DNA of 64,000 bases, taken from positions 105,555-169,554 of the forward strand of contig NZ_FPCC01000006.1 of NCBI RefSeq assembly GCF_900116875.1, given 5' to 3'. The notes below the pieces were generated by a model, which worked only from the letters and a program-made list of their open reading frames with translations, was not told the origin of the DNA and searched no databases. Positions 26,668-34,658 of this stretch are shown here, in pieces. Each line of letters starts with the position of its first letter. The first letter of the stretch is position 1. Source of the stretch: Butyrivibrio sp. INlla21. GTDB taxonomy: Bacteria > Bacillota > Clostridia > Lachnospirales > Lachnospiraceae. A program made the translations under genes and the position numbers.

Positions 26668-26697
26668 TTGAATGGGGTGGAAGATGTATGCTATCAT
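26668..26697 (+). promoter_or_regulatory. Probable promoter of the toxin operon
   Basis: TTGAAT (26668-26673), an 18-base spacer and TATCAT (26692-26697), 55 bases upstream of the first gene of the WXG/LXG set. Confidence 0.45.
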
Positions 26698-26751
26698 GTT
26701 AATAAGTTATTCACATACGCGCTTATAAGATAAAAAGGAAGGATAGGGGAA

Positions 26752-27069
26752 ATGTCTGATAATAAAATGTATATGGACACTAACGTGTTCACGGGTATTG
26801 TTGGGGACATAAAGGGTTCTGCGTCCTGGTGCAAACTTCAAGATGATGGTCTTTTAGATAATGAAGCATGGGAAGGAACCGGTGTCGGACGATACATGAA
26901 TACAATTTTAAAGCAGGTCTATAAGACTTCGCATCTATATATGGCAGAGTCTGCCGAAGCACTTCCAACAGCTTTTTTTAAAATGAGAGACAGCATAATC
27001 AAAGTTGATGATGTTGCAAGCAAGAGCATCGTTGTCAATGAAGATAAATCCGGAGGTACTATTGTATGA
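26752..27069 (+). CDS. WXG100-like small helical protein (type VII secretion partner)
   Basis: 105 aa, predicted helix-turn-helix hairpin with the turn motif AWEGTG near residue 45, the W-x-G signature of ESX/type VII substrates and LXG partner proteins. AAGGAAGG upstream of the ATG. It overlaps the following gene by 4 bases. Position directly before an LXG-type toxin fits the small helper proteins that pair with LXG N-termini and target them to the secretion machine. The secretion machinery itself (EssC and others) is not in this window. Confidence 0.7.
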   Translation: MSDNKMYMDTNVFTGIVGDIKGSASWCKLQDDGLLDNEAWEGTGVGRYMNTILKQVYKTSHLYMAESAEALPTAFFKMRDSIIKVDDVASKSIVVNEDKSGGTIV

Positions 27070-27437
27070 GTATACATTCCAGGATAGAAGAGTTAAAGCG
27101 AAGGATAAAAAAATACAGGAAATATATCAGAGAACTGGAAGAACTGTACCGCCAAACTGAAGGAGGCTTTAAAAAAATAGAAAGAAATGTACAGATTCCT
27201 GAAGAAGCTTATGATCTTTCAAGAGCAGATAAATGGAGAGGCATTCTTAAAGACGAAGGGAAACGATTAAAAGATATGACCATCTCAAACATAAAGAAAG
27301 ATCAGGCTCTTACATCAGATTTTATGTCGGATATTCTGGTCACTATAGAAAATCTGCATAAGCTTATTCAAGATTGTGAAGAAGAGATAGAGGAGCTTGA
27401 AGCAATGCTCTATGCTCCGGCAGAACAGCAGATGTAA
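27066..27437 (+). CDS. Coiled-coil helper protein of the LXG toxin (DUF5082-like)
   Basis: 123 aa, almost entirely helical. A basic N-terminal coiled coil (RIEELKRRIKKYRKYIRELE) and an acidic C-terminal one (EEEIEELEAML) flank a short middle section. This fits the second small partner encoded before LXG toxins. It overlaps the WXG-like gene by 4 bases and lies 29 bases before the toxin gene, so the three are one operon. The family name is from memory. Confidence 0.65.
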   Translation: MSIHSRIEELKRRIKKYRKYIRELEELYRQTEGGFKKIERNVQIPEEAYDLSRADKWRGILKDEGKRLKDMTISNIKKDQALTSDFMSDILVTIENLHKLIQDCEEEIEELEAMLYAPAEQQM

Positions 27438-27466
27438 TAAGTAGCGAAAAAGGAAAGAGGCTATAA

Positions 27467-28840
27467 ATGGGAATACGATATGACGCCGAGCAGGTGGCTG
27501 AGTTTATTGATGGCTGGAGTCACGCGCATGAAGGGTATAAAATAAATGCGGATGTACTTGCAGAACAGTACCGGAAATATTGTGATAATGAAACTTTTAT
27601 AGGTCAGGCTGCAGAAGCTTCCAAGCTTTTTGTAAGCGATAAACAGATGAATCTTCATGATGAAAATCTTGAGATCCAGAAAAAACTTTTACTCAGATAT
27701 CGGATAATAGAAGAAGACTTTAAGGGTATGGTCGATTCATCACCAAAAGCAAGGATAGATACCGATGTTCTTAGAGAAAACAGGGATCATTTTGATAGAC
27801 AGTTTGAAAAGCTTGATCATGAAGGCGCAGAGATAGAAAAAATATCCCAATACGTAATAGAAAAATTCGGTAAATACAATTCAAATATCACAAGAACATC
27901 TTACACAAGATCTAGAAAGTCATATGAAGAGGATGCAGATTTCTGTGATGAATGCAAAAGGAAAGTAGAAAAGTTTGATGAACTATCACTTGCTTCTGCA
28001 AAAAAGTCAGGCCTTGAAGAACAAAACTATGACCTTCAGAAATGTCTTACAGCTACTACATCAGCGCTTAACAAGATGCAAGTCTCTGATCCGAAGATGG
28101 AGACTTCTGTTGTAAATTTGCTTGCCACCGGCGGAGCACCAAAGGCAATGAAAATGGGCGGTGTCACTGCACAGTCTAATGCAGTGTTATTGAATGTTTC
28201 CGATGGCTTTGCTATCCCAATGGAACCTGAGGTATGGTATGGATTAGAGGAGACAGTTAAGACTATACTTGAAGTCGGCAAATATACAATGCAGCAAATA
28301 GAAGCAGTAATAGCACAGCTGCCGGCACTCGCCACCTTAGTTGTAGGCGATGGACCTTTACCTATAGGGGATTTAATAGCAGCGGGGATACTTGCTGCTG
28401 ACGCTACATTGATTGTTATAAAAACTGCGGAGTTTTTGCGGGCTTATAATTTTAGTAAATCCAAAGGCAAATCCAAGACTAAATCTAAAAGCAAAGGAAA
28501 AGATAAAAATCAAGAGAAACCGCATCGTAAGAACAAAGATGGGGAACCGCTTGGAAAAAACGGGACTAAAATGGATCCAAAAACTATATGGCAGAGAGGA
28601 AAAACCGAAAGAGTTGATGTGGAGAATCCTAAACCAGGTGATGGAAATGGTAACGTACACTATCATGATGCAAAAGATGGAAAATATATTTTTGATCCTG
28701 TAGATGGAAAGCTTTATTATGATGATCCACCATATCCGGAAGCACCACCAAGTATTCAAAGAATGTTAGAAGATCCAGCGATTCAAAGGGCTATAGATAA
28801 AGCTTTAAAATATTTAGGTGAACCACCTTTTTTTAAGTAG
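27467..28840 (+). CDS. LXG-type polymorphic toxin, C-terminal 'toxin 24' domain
   Basis: 457 aa. Residues 1-215 form a long helical N-terminal module used for type VII export. Residues about 285-325 contain a hydrophobic Ala/Ile-rich stretch. Residues 330-375 are a Lys/Ser-rich linker. The last ~80 residues (ERVDVENPKPGDGNGNVHYH, then YIFDPVDGKLY and AIDKALKYLGE) match the 'polymorphic toxin type 24' domain as I recall it. Conserved Asp, Glu and His in that block are candidate active-site residues; the activity of this domain is not known to me. Three tandem immunity-type genes begin 14 bases downstream. Confidence 0.75.
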   Translation: MGIRYDAEQVAEFIDGWSHAHEGYKINADVLAEQYRKYCDNETFIGQAAEASKLFVSDKQMNLHDENLEIQKKLLLRYRIIEEDFKGMVDSSPKARIDTDVLRENRDHFDRQFEKLDHEGAEIEKISQYVIEKFGKYNSNITRTSYTRSRKSYEEDADFCDECKRKVEKFDELSLASAKKSGLEEQNYDLQKCLTATTSALNKMQVSDPKMETSVVNLLATGGAPKAMKMGGVTAQSNAVLLNVSDGFAIPMEPEVWYGLEETVKTILEVGKYTMQQIEAVIAQLPALATLVVGDGPLPIGDLIAAGILAADATLIVIKTAEFLRAYNFSKSKGKSKTKSKSKGKDKNQEKPHRKNKDGEPLGKNGTKMDPKTIWQRGKTERVDVENPKPGDGNGNVHYHDAKDGKYIFDPVDGKLYYDDPPYPEAPPSIQRMLEDPAIQRAIDKALKYLGEPPFFK

Positions 28841-28854
28841 GAAGGATTTTTATT

Positions 28855-29400
28855 ATGATAATAATGAACAAGCTAATGCAAGAAGAATATTTAAAAATAA
28901 AGGATATGGATAATACATTTGATTTTATAGGAAAACTTTCTGTGATCAATCCAACGATATATAAAATTCAAGATGGTATTTTTATAAAAATTAATGATCG
29001 AGAAAGGGTTACTGAAGAAGCGGTAGATTATTTTGATTATGATGAATTATCTGAATATGAGTGGAGCCGAAGCGAATTTTTGATTGGAAGTTATTTCGAT
29101 GGAATAACCTATGAACAAAGTTTGAGATTAGCATTTGATCTTGTTGAACTTTGGGGATATAAATTTCACGCTCTATTTCCGAATGAAGAATTTCATATTA
29201 TTATAAGCGTTAGCACAATTGATGATACAGAAGAGAAGACAGTAAGGATAATGTATTACACATACAGAGGTGATGATAGTTTTCACTACGAATTGGATGC
29301 TTTAGATGATTATTTAGATAGTGCAATTATGGTAAATGTTGTCGAAGCAGATGAAGAATATGATGACGACGATGAAGATAACGATGATATAGAGATCTAA
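28855..29400 (+). CDS. Putative immunity protein, copy 1 of 3
   Basis: 181 aa, strongly acidic, ending in an Asp/Glu run. It starts 14 bases after the toxin stop, with GGAAGG upstream. Two nearby ATGs (28855, 28864) are possible. The position immediately after a polymorphic toxin, small size and acidity argue for an immunity protein; I do not recognise the family. Copy 1 differs from copies 2 and 3 at scattered sites in its first half, but its second half is nearly identical to copy 2. Confidence 0.7.
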   Translation: MIIMNKLMQEEYLKIKDMDNTFDFIGKLSVINPTIYKIQDGIFIKINDRERVTEEAVDYFDYDELSEYEWSRSEFLIGSYFDGITYEQSLRLAFDLVELWGYKFHALFPNEEFHIIISVSTIDDTEEKTVRIMYYTYRGDDSFHYELDALDDYLDSAIMVNVVEADEEYDDDDEDNDDIEI

Positions 29401-29453
29401 GAATATAAATAATAACGCTTTGCGTGAAACGCTAATAGGGAAATGAATTTATT

Positions 29454-29999
29454 ATGATAATAATGAACACGCGCATGCAAGAAGAATATTTAAAAATCAA
29501 AGATATGGATAATACCTTTGATTTTACCGGAAAGCTTTCTGTGATCAATCCAACGATATATAAAATTCAAGATGGTATTTTTATAAAAATTAATGATCGA
29601 GAAAAGGAGTCTGAAGAAACGTTAGATTATTATGATTATGATGAATTATCTGAATTTGAATGGAGCCAAAGCGAGTTTTTGATTGATAGTTATTTTGAAG
29701 GAATAACCTATGAACAAAGCTTAAGATTAGCATTTGATATTGTTGAACTTTGGGGATATAAATTTCACGCTCTATTTCCGAATGAAGAATTCCATATTAT
29801 TATAAGCGTCAGCACAATTGATGATACAGAAGAGAAGACAGTAAGGATAATGTATTACACATACAGAGGTGATGATAGTTTTCACTACGAATTGGATGCT
29901 TTAGATGATTATTTAGATAGTGCAATTATGGTAAATGTTGTCGAAGCAGATGAAGAATATGATGACGACGATGAAGATAACGATGATATAGAGATCTAA
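29454..29999 (+). CDS. Putative immunity protein, copy 2 of 3
   Basis: 181 aa. It begins exactly 599 bases after copy 1, and the 53-base spacer between copies 1 and 2 is repeated after copy 2. The first ~250 bases are identical to copy 3 and the last ~270 nearly identical to copy 1, so it is a mosaic between the two. The acidic C-terminal tail DDDDEDNDDIEI is shared with copy 1. Probably neutralises the same or a variant toxin. Confidence 0.7.
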   Translation: MIIMNTRMQEEYLKIKDMDNTFDFTGKLSVINPTIYKIQDGIFIKINDREKESEETLDYYDYDELSEFEWSQSEFLIDSYFEGITYEQSLRLAFDIVELWGYKFHALFPNEEFHIIISVSTIDDTEEKTVRIMYYTYRGDDSFHYELDALDDYLDSAIMVNVVEADEEYDDDDEDNDDIEI

Positions 30000-30052
30000 G
30001 AATATAAATAATAACGCTTTGCGTGAAACGCTAATAGGGAAATGAATTTATT

Positions 30053-30589
30053 ATGATAATAATGAACACGCGCATGCAAGAAGAATATTTAAAAATCAAA
30101 GATATGGATAATACCTTTGATTTTACCGGAAAGCTTTCTGTGATCAATCCAACGATATATAAAATTCAAGATGGTATTTTTATAAAAATTAATGATCGAG
30201 AAAAGGAGTCTGAAGAAACGTTAGATTATTATGATTATGATGAATTATCTGAATTTGAATGGAGCCAAAGCGAGTTTTTGATTGATAGTTATTTTGAAGG
30301 AATAACTTATGAGCAAAGCTTAAGATTGGCATTTGATATTGTTGAGCTTTGGGGGTATAAATTTCATGCTTTATTTCCGAATGAAGAGTTCCATATTATT
30401 ATAAGCGTCAGCACTATTGATGACACAGATGAGAAAATAGTAATGTTGAGGTATTATACGTACAGAGGAGAAGATAGCTTTCATTACAAACTAGATTCTT
30501 TAGATAGGTATCAAAAAAGTGCAATTTTGGTAAATGTTGTCGAAGCAGATGAAGAATATTGCGATGATGACGACGATGAAGTTAGATAA
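30053..30589 (+). CDS. Putative immunity protein, copy 3 of 3 (diverged 3' half)
   Basis: 178 aa, again 599 bases from the previous start. It is identical to copy 2 through roughly base 30305, then diverges with both silent and replacement changes (DEKIVMLRYYTYRGEDSFHY, SLDRYQKS) and a different tail ending DDDDEVR. The sharp change from identity to divergence marks a recombination point. It is followed by a fragment of a fourth copy. Confidence 0.7.
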   Translation: MIIMNTRMQEEYLKIKDMDNTFDFTGKLSVINPTIYKIQDGIFIKINDREKESEETLDYYDYDELSEFEWSQSEFLIDSYFEGITYEQSLRLAFDIVELWGYKFHALFPNEEFHIIISVSTIDDTDEKIVMLRYYTYRGEDSFHYKLDSLDRYQKSAILVNVVEADEEYCDDDDDEVR

Positions 30590-30601
30590 ATTTGTCTTAG
30601 A

Positions 30602-30698
30602 TGCAATCTTGGTAAACGTTGTCGAAGCAGATGAAGAATATTGCGATGAGGGCGACGATGAAGCTGAAGATGGCGAGGACAATGATGAAAAAGAATAA
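30602..30698 (+). pseudogene. Remnant 3' end of a fourth immunity gene
   Basis: It reads AILVNVVEADEEYCDEGDDE and a further acidic tail to TAA 30696-30698, matching the end of copy 3 with silent and acidic-tail changes. There is no start codon or ribosome site. It follows the copy 3 stop after about 12 bases. Confidence 0.7.
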
Positions 30699-30700
30699 AG

Positions 30701-30728
30701 TAGGCGCTTGGGATTTCCCAAGCGCCTA
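30701..30728 (+). terminator. Hairpin ending the toxin/immunity operon
   Basis: A perfect 12-bp stem TAGGCGCTTGGG (30701-30712) with CCCAAGCGCCTA (30717-30728). No T run follows on the plus strand, and the opposite strand is only loosely T-rich, so efficiency is uncertain. Confidence 0.55.
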
Positions 30729-30730
30729 TA

Positions 30731-30756
30731 ATAATGCCGAACAGGTCGGCGGATAT
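30731..30756 (+). repeat. Right copy of the 26-bp island-flanking repeat (GT39 3'-end fragment)
   Basis: It matches 26532-26557 with one mismatch. In frame it reads NNAEQVGGYTR and TAA, against NAEQVGGYVIVYK and TAA in the intact gene, so it is a broken second copy of the glycosyltransferase 3' end. Confidence 0.75.
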
Positions 30757-30761
30757 ACACG

Positions 30762-31361
30762 CTAATGTCTGTTTCTTTCTATAGCATTAAATAATGCTAA
30801 ATAGTCGACATACTGATTATAATACCCCTGCTTGAGGCCTGCTTCCATAAATTCTCGTATAGCACTTATAACATCCACTTTATTGAGGTTAGATTTTGTG
30901 CAAGGGGAAGCGTTATCATGCGCGTGGTCGTATGCGGTTAAAATATCATCAAGATTTGCAATCTCACCTTTGTCTTTTAGATATATTCCATAAGCAAAAG
31001 TCTCAATCTTATTGGCATGAGTTAAATCCACATCCTTGAGATGAATCTCTTTTACTATAGTCTCCGAACCATCCCATGGATAAAGCCTTGCTATATATAC
31101 AGGATCTTCCTCATTATAATCAGCCGGCTTATAAAAATTGCAGGGCAAATTATTAGGATCACCCTCGCTTCCGGAAAGAGCGCAGTTGAGATATGTTTCT
31201 CCTACACCACAATCTTCCTTACTGTGGAATACACTTGGTATAGGGTCCTTATAATAACCGGTTTGTGGAAGACTGATAGGAGCTTCCATTTTACTTACAG
31301 GTTTGTTGGTGGTAGAGCTATACGTAGTTCCATAGCTATATTCCCGGATTAAATGCAACAT
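30762..31361 (-). CDS. Unrecognised 199-aa protein, possible frameshift at its start
   Basis: Not recognised. Soluble, no signal peptide; acidic in the middle, with a helical C-terminal third (ISAIREFMEAGLKQGYY). The ribosome site AAAGGGG (about 31382-31376) is correctly spaced for an ATG at 31365, but that frame (MNVAFNPGI) stops after nine codons. Removing one base near 31347 would join it to the long frame at EYSYGTTYSS. So the annotated ATG at 31361 may be an artefact of a recent frameshift or sequencing error. It sits beside the toxin island on the opposite strand and may be an island passenger. Confidence 0.55.
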   Translation of the reverse strand: MLHLIREYSYGTTYSSTTNKPVSKMEAPISLPQTGYYKDPIPSVFHSKEDCGVGETYLNCALSGSEGDPNNLPCNFYKPADYNEEDPVYIARLYPWDGSETIVKEIHLKDVDLTHANKIETFAYGIYLKDKGEIANLDDILTAYDHAHDNASPCTKSNLNKVDVISAIREFMEAGLKQGYYNQYVDYLALFNAIERNRH

Positions 31362-31512
31362 TCATATGATTGATCCCCTTTCAATAAAAATGCGCGCCAT
31401 TTCATTGGATTTCATTCCATTGAAAAGACGCGCAAACCATTGCTATCTATATTATCGGCATTTATCATAAAAATATTAGAGCAGTCATCTATTAATACAG
31501 CCTGGCTTTATA

Positions 31513-33513
31513 TTAAGATTCTGAACTTAGCTCTTCCCACTCATCATAGAGTGCGGAGAGCTTTTCTTGTATCTCGGTCTGCTCGTCTGTGAGTTTGCGG
31601 AGCTTTGCGAGGTCGGTTCCGATGGAAGGATCGGAGAGGGCCTCGGTGATCTCGCTGTCCCTGGCTTCGAGCTTTGCGATCTCGTCCTCGCACTTCTTAA
31701 GAGCGGCTTCAAGCTTCTTTCTTCTTGCCTTGTCCTCTTTTTGAGCTTTGTAGTCATCGCTTCCCGAGCTTCCGGAATTTCCTGACGAAGCAGAAGAAGC
31801 ACCGACAGCAACTCCCGAAACGCCGGCTGCGCCGGGAGCAGAAGATGATGCAACGCTTCCAATCGCACCGGCTCCGCTATCAACCGTTCCGAACGTGTTC
31901 TGCATCTTTTCTTCGACGTGCTCGATGTAGTAGTCGTAGTTTCCGATGTAATTGACCATGCTCTTGCGTGTAAGGTCAAGAATCCTGGTCGCAGTCTTAT
32001 TTATGAAATATCTGTCGTGGCTTACGTAAAGCACGGTTCCCTCGTAGCCTGAGATTGCCGACTCAAGGATCTCTTTACTTGTGATGTCCAAATGGTTCGT
32101 CGGCTCGTCGAGGATCAGGAAGTTGGCGTCGGAGAGCATGAGCTTAGCAAGACTGACACGGCCCTTCTCACCTCCCGAGAGGTCACCGATTCTTTTGAAT
32201 ACGTCATCTCCCGTAAAAAGAAATGCCGCGAGAGTGTTTCGTATCTCTGTGTTATTGAGTGTCGGATACGCATCCTGAAGCTCATCAAACAAAGTCTTGT
32301 TGTCATTAAGAACGTGGTGCTCCTGATCGTAGTAACCGATCTCAACCTTGGTTCCGAGTGTGATCTTGCCGCTGTCGATACTCTCAAGACCGTTTATCAT
32401 CTTAAGGAGAGTGGTCTTACCCGTTCCGTTGTCACCGATTATCGCAACGTGCTCACCCTTTTTTATCTCAAAATTAATCCCTGAAAAGAGCTCCTGACTT
32501 CCGAAAGACTTAGAAAGGTTCACGGCTTCCAGAACGTCTTTTCCGCTCTCGCAAGAGGGTTTTAATGTGATCTTCATGCTGTCGTCGATCGTCATGGGCT
32601 TGTCCAGACGAACCGTCTTTTCCAGCATCTTTTCACGGCTCTCGGCGCGCTTAATAGATTTCTCGCGGTTGAAAGACTTGAGCTTTGCGATAACTTCTTC
32701 CTGGTGCTTGATCTCTTGCTGCTGCTTCATGTAAGCGCTCCACTGCGCAAGTCTCTTTTGCTCTTTTTTGACCGAATAGGCGCTGTAGTTTCCGACAAAG
32801 CTTGAAACAAGCGTGTTCTCGACTTCAATAACTTTGCCTACGATCTTATCAAGGAAATATCTGTCGTGCGAGACGATAAGCACAGCACCTTTATAATTCA
32901 AAAGATAATTCTCAAGCCATCTTATAGAAGTCATATCCAGGTGGTTCGTGGGCTCGTCGAGGATGATGAGATCGGGGCTCTCAAGAAGGAGCTTACCGAG
33001 TGCCACTCTTGTCTTTTGACCTCCGGAGAGGGTGGATATCTTTTTATCAAGCTCGTCCTCTGTAAAGCCAAGACCCTTTGCAACGCCCGTAACTTCGCTC
33101 TGCCACGCATAGCCCGACATTCTCTGGAACTGCTCGTTCATGAAGGTGTATCTGTCCATGAGGCGTGAGAGTTCCTCGCCCGTAACGTGCTTCATCTCTT
33201 CCTCGGCGGCTCTGATGTTTTCTTCAAGCTCGATGACGTGTTTTTTTACCTCGACAAGCTCTTCGAAAATCGTGTTCTCCGTCTGAACGTTCTGGTTCTG
33301 CGCAAGGTATCCCCAAGTCACATCCTTGGAAAAAGTCACATCGCCGCTGTCTGCGCCAAGCTCTCCGATTATTATCTTAAGAAGAGTTGTCTTTCCGGCG
33401 CCGTTGATTCCGACGATCGCAGCCTTCTCGTTGTTTTCTATATGAAAAGATGCATCTTTCAAAATATCTTTTCCGTCAAAAGATTTATTTATGTTGTGTA
33501 CTGATAAAATCAT
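31513..33513 (-). CDS. ABC-F family ATPase (translation factor / ribosome protection type)
   Basis: 666 aa with two ABC ATPase domains in one chain and no membrane segment. Walker A motifs are GINGAGKTTLL and GDNGTGKTTLL; signatures are LSGGQKTR and LSGGEKGR; both Walker B regions end in LDEPTNHLD. The linker (about residues 240-310), rich in Lys/Gln/Glu, is the arm that reaches the peptidyl-transferase centre in this family. After the second ATPase comes an Ala/Ser/Gly-rich linker (about 550-590) and a C-terminal coiled coil, as in YdiF/Uup-like members. Housekeeping or antibiotic-resistance role cannot be separated by sequence. Divergent from the Nudix gene. Confidence 0.9.
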   Translation of the reverse strand: MILSVHNINKSFDGKDILKDASFHIENNEKAAIVGINGAGKTTLLKIIIGELGADSGDVTFSKDVTWGYLAQNQNVQTENTIFEELVEVKKHVIELEENIRAAEEEMKHVTGEELSRLMDRYTFMNEQFQRMSGYAWQSEVTGVAKGLGFTEDELDKKISTLSGGQKTRVALGKLLLESPDLIILDEPTNHLDMTSIRWLENYLLNYKGAVLIVSHDRYFLDKIVGKVIEVENTLVSSFVGNYSAYSVKKEQKRLAQWSAYMKQQQEIKHQEEVIAKLKSFNREKSIKRAESREKMLEKTVRLDKPMTIDDSMKITLKPSCESGKDVLEAVNLSKSFGSQELFSGINFEIKKGEHVAIIGDNGTGKTTLLKMINGLESIDSGKITLGTKVEIGYYDQEHHVLNDNKTLFDELQDAYPTLNNTEIRNTLAAFLFTGDDVFKRIGDLSGGEKGRVSLAKLMLSDANFLILDEPTNHLDITSKEILESAISGYEGTVLYVSHDRYFINKTATRILDLTRKSMVNYIGNYDYYIEHVEEKMQNTFGTVDSGAGAIGSVASSSAPGAAGVSGVAVGASSASSGNSGSSGSDDYKAQKEDKARRKKLEAALKKCEDEIAKLEARDSEITEALSDPSIGTDLAKLRKLTDEQTEIQEKLSALYDEWEELSSES

Positions 33514-33620
33514 AATTAATCTCCAAAATTACATTTCGCAACAACACATTTTAGCATAAGATGATACTAAATGATACAATGTATGTATGATTTTCATTTT
33601 ACACTTTCGGGAGAGTGGGG

Positions 33621-34475
33621 ATGGCACAGAAGAAAGACAGAAACGGATTAACCGAAAAAGAATTCCTTAAAAACTACAAGGTCGGCAACTACGAGAGACC
33701 GTCCGTTACGACGGATATTTTGGTGCTCGGAGTAAGCCCCGATCTCAGCACGCTCAGAATACTTTTGGTAAAAAGAGATGAGCACCCGTATATCGATACG
33801 TGGGCGCTTCCGGGAGGCTTTGTGCACAAGGATGAGACCGCATATCAGGCGGCGCAGCGAAAGCTTTCGCAGGAGACGGGACTTGAAGGGGTATACCTCG
33901 ATCAGATCTATACTTTCACAAAACCCGGAAGAGATCCCAGAACCTGGGTAATGACGATCGCATATCTTGCGCTGGTTTCGGACACCGGATATGATGCGCT
34001 TCGCGGACTTACATGCGCGGGAATCGGCGACAACTCAGGCGGCGTGCAGGATGCGGCTTGGTTCGATCTTATCATCACACCCGGAGAGATTAAGTTTATC
34101 AATGCCGAAAGAGATGTTGAGATAAAATACGAGATTCAAAACAAGCGCTTTAAGAACGGCAGGACCTATTATGAGAACTGGGTTTCAAGCCTTGAGGGAG
34201 ATGAGGAGCTCGCTTTTGACCACATCGAGATCATCATAGAATCGATATTGAAATTAAAGGCGCAGTTCGAGCATACGGATCTTGCCTTTAACATGATGAG
34301 AGATAAGTTCACGCTTCCGGATCTTCAGGCACTTTATGAGCTTGTGCTCGGAAAGAAGCTGTACAAGACCAATTTCAGAGCGATGGTGGCGCCCAAGATA
34401 GAAGCGACAGGGGAAAAGATAAAGTCTATAACCAGCAACAAACTGTCGGCGGAGTATTATTATAAAGGTGAATAA
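33621..34475 (+). CDS. NrtR-like regulator: degenerate Nudix domain plus winged helix
   Basis: 284 aa. An N-terminal Nudix fold (about residues 30-180) is followed by a C-terminal winged-helix domain (FTLPDLQALYELVLGKKLYK), the NrtR architecture. In NrtR proteins the Nudix part senses ADP-ribose or related NAD metabolites and the helix domain binds DNA. The Nudix box reads GGFVHKDETAYQAAQRKLSQ followed by ETGL; the catalytic RExxEE pattern is changed to RKLSQE, so hydrolysis is unlikely and a sensor role more likely. ATG 33621 follows GGGAGAG. The next promoter downstream carries two 17-bp palindromes. Confidence 0.8.
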   Translation: MAQKKDRNGLTEKEFLKNYKVGNYERPSVTTDILVLGVSPDLSTLRILLVKRDEHPYIDTWALPGGFVHKDETAYQAAQRKLSQETGLEGVYLDQIYTFTKPGRDPRTWVMTIAYLALVSDTGYDALRGLTCAGIGDNSGGVQDAAWFDLIITPGEIKFINAERDVEIKYEIQNKRFKNGRTYYENWVSSLEGDEELAFDHIEIIIESILKLKAQFEHTDLAFNMMRDKFTLPDLQALYELVLGKKLYKTNFRAMVAPKIEATGEKIKSITSNKLSAEYYYKGE

Positions 34476-34490
34476 ATCCAGATAATAAGC

Positions 34491-34536
34491 ATCCCGGAGA
34501 GATCTGTAAAAAGATTTTTCCGGGATTTTATTTTTA
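34491..34536 (+). terminator. Terminator after the NrtR-like gene
   Basis: ATCCCGG (34491-34497) pairs with CCGGGAT (34520-34526) around an AGATCTG/AAAGATTTTT inner region, then TTTTATTTTTA. It insulates the regulator from the operator-bearing promoter 4 bases on. Confidence 0.75.
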
Positions 34537-34539
34537 CTG

Positions 34540-34601
34540 TTGACAAAGTAGTAATTTACTACTAATATAAAATCAAGAAAACAAAGTAGCAAAATACTAC
34601 T
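34540..34601 (+). promoter_or_regulatory. Operator-bearing promoter of the SPFH/NAD-kinase-like operon
   Basis: -35 TTGACA (34540-34545), exactly 17 bases, -10 TAATAT (34563-34568). The spacer and the first -10 base form a 17-bp palindrome AGTAGTAATTTACTACT (34547-34563). A second 17-bp copy, AGTAGCAAAATACTACT (34585-34601), lies just downstream of the expected start, 38 bp centre to centre. This is a classical two-operator repression layout. The immediately upstream NrtR-like protein is the obvious candidate repressor, though that is inference. Confidence 0.8.
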
Positions 34602-34658
34602 AAGTGTTTTCTGATGTACATACCGAGTTGTTATCTAATGGAGGAAGGAGGACACAGT

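Noticed and set aside
31527..31979. 150-codon minus-strand frame inside the ABC-F gene's low-complexity linker.
   Set aside because: Same strand but another frame through the Ala/Ser/Gly-rich linker; Arg/Ser/Leu-rich shadow without a start site.
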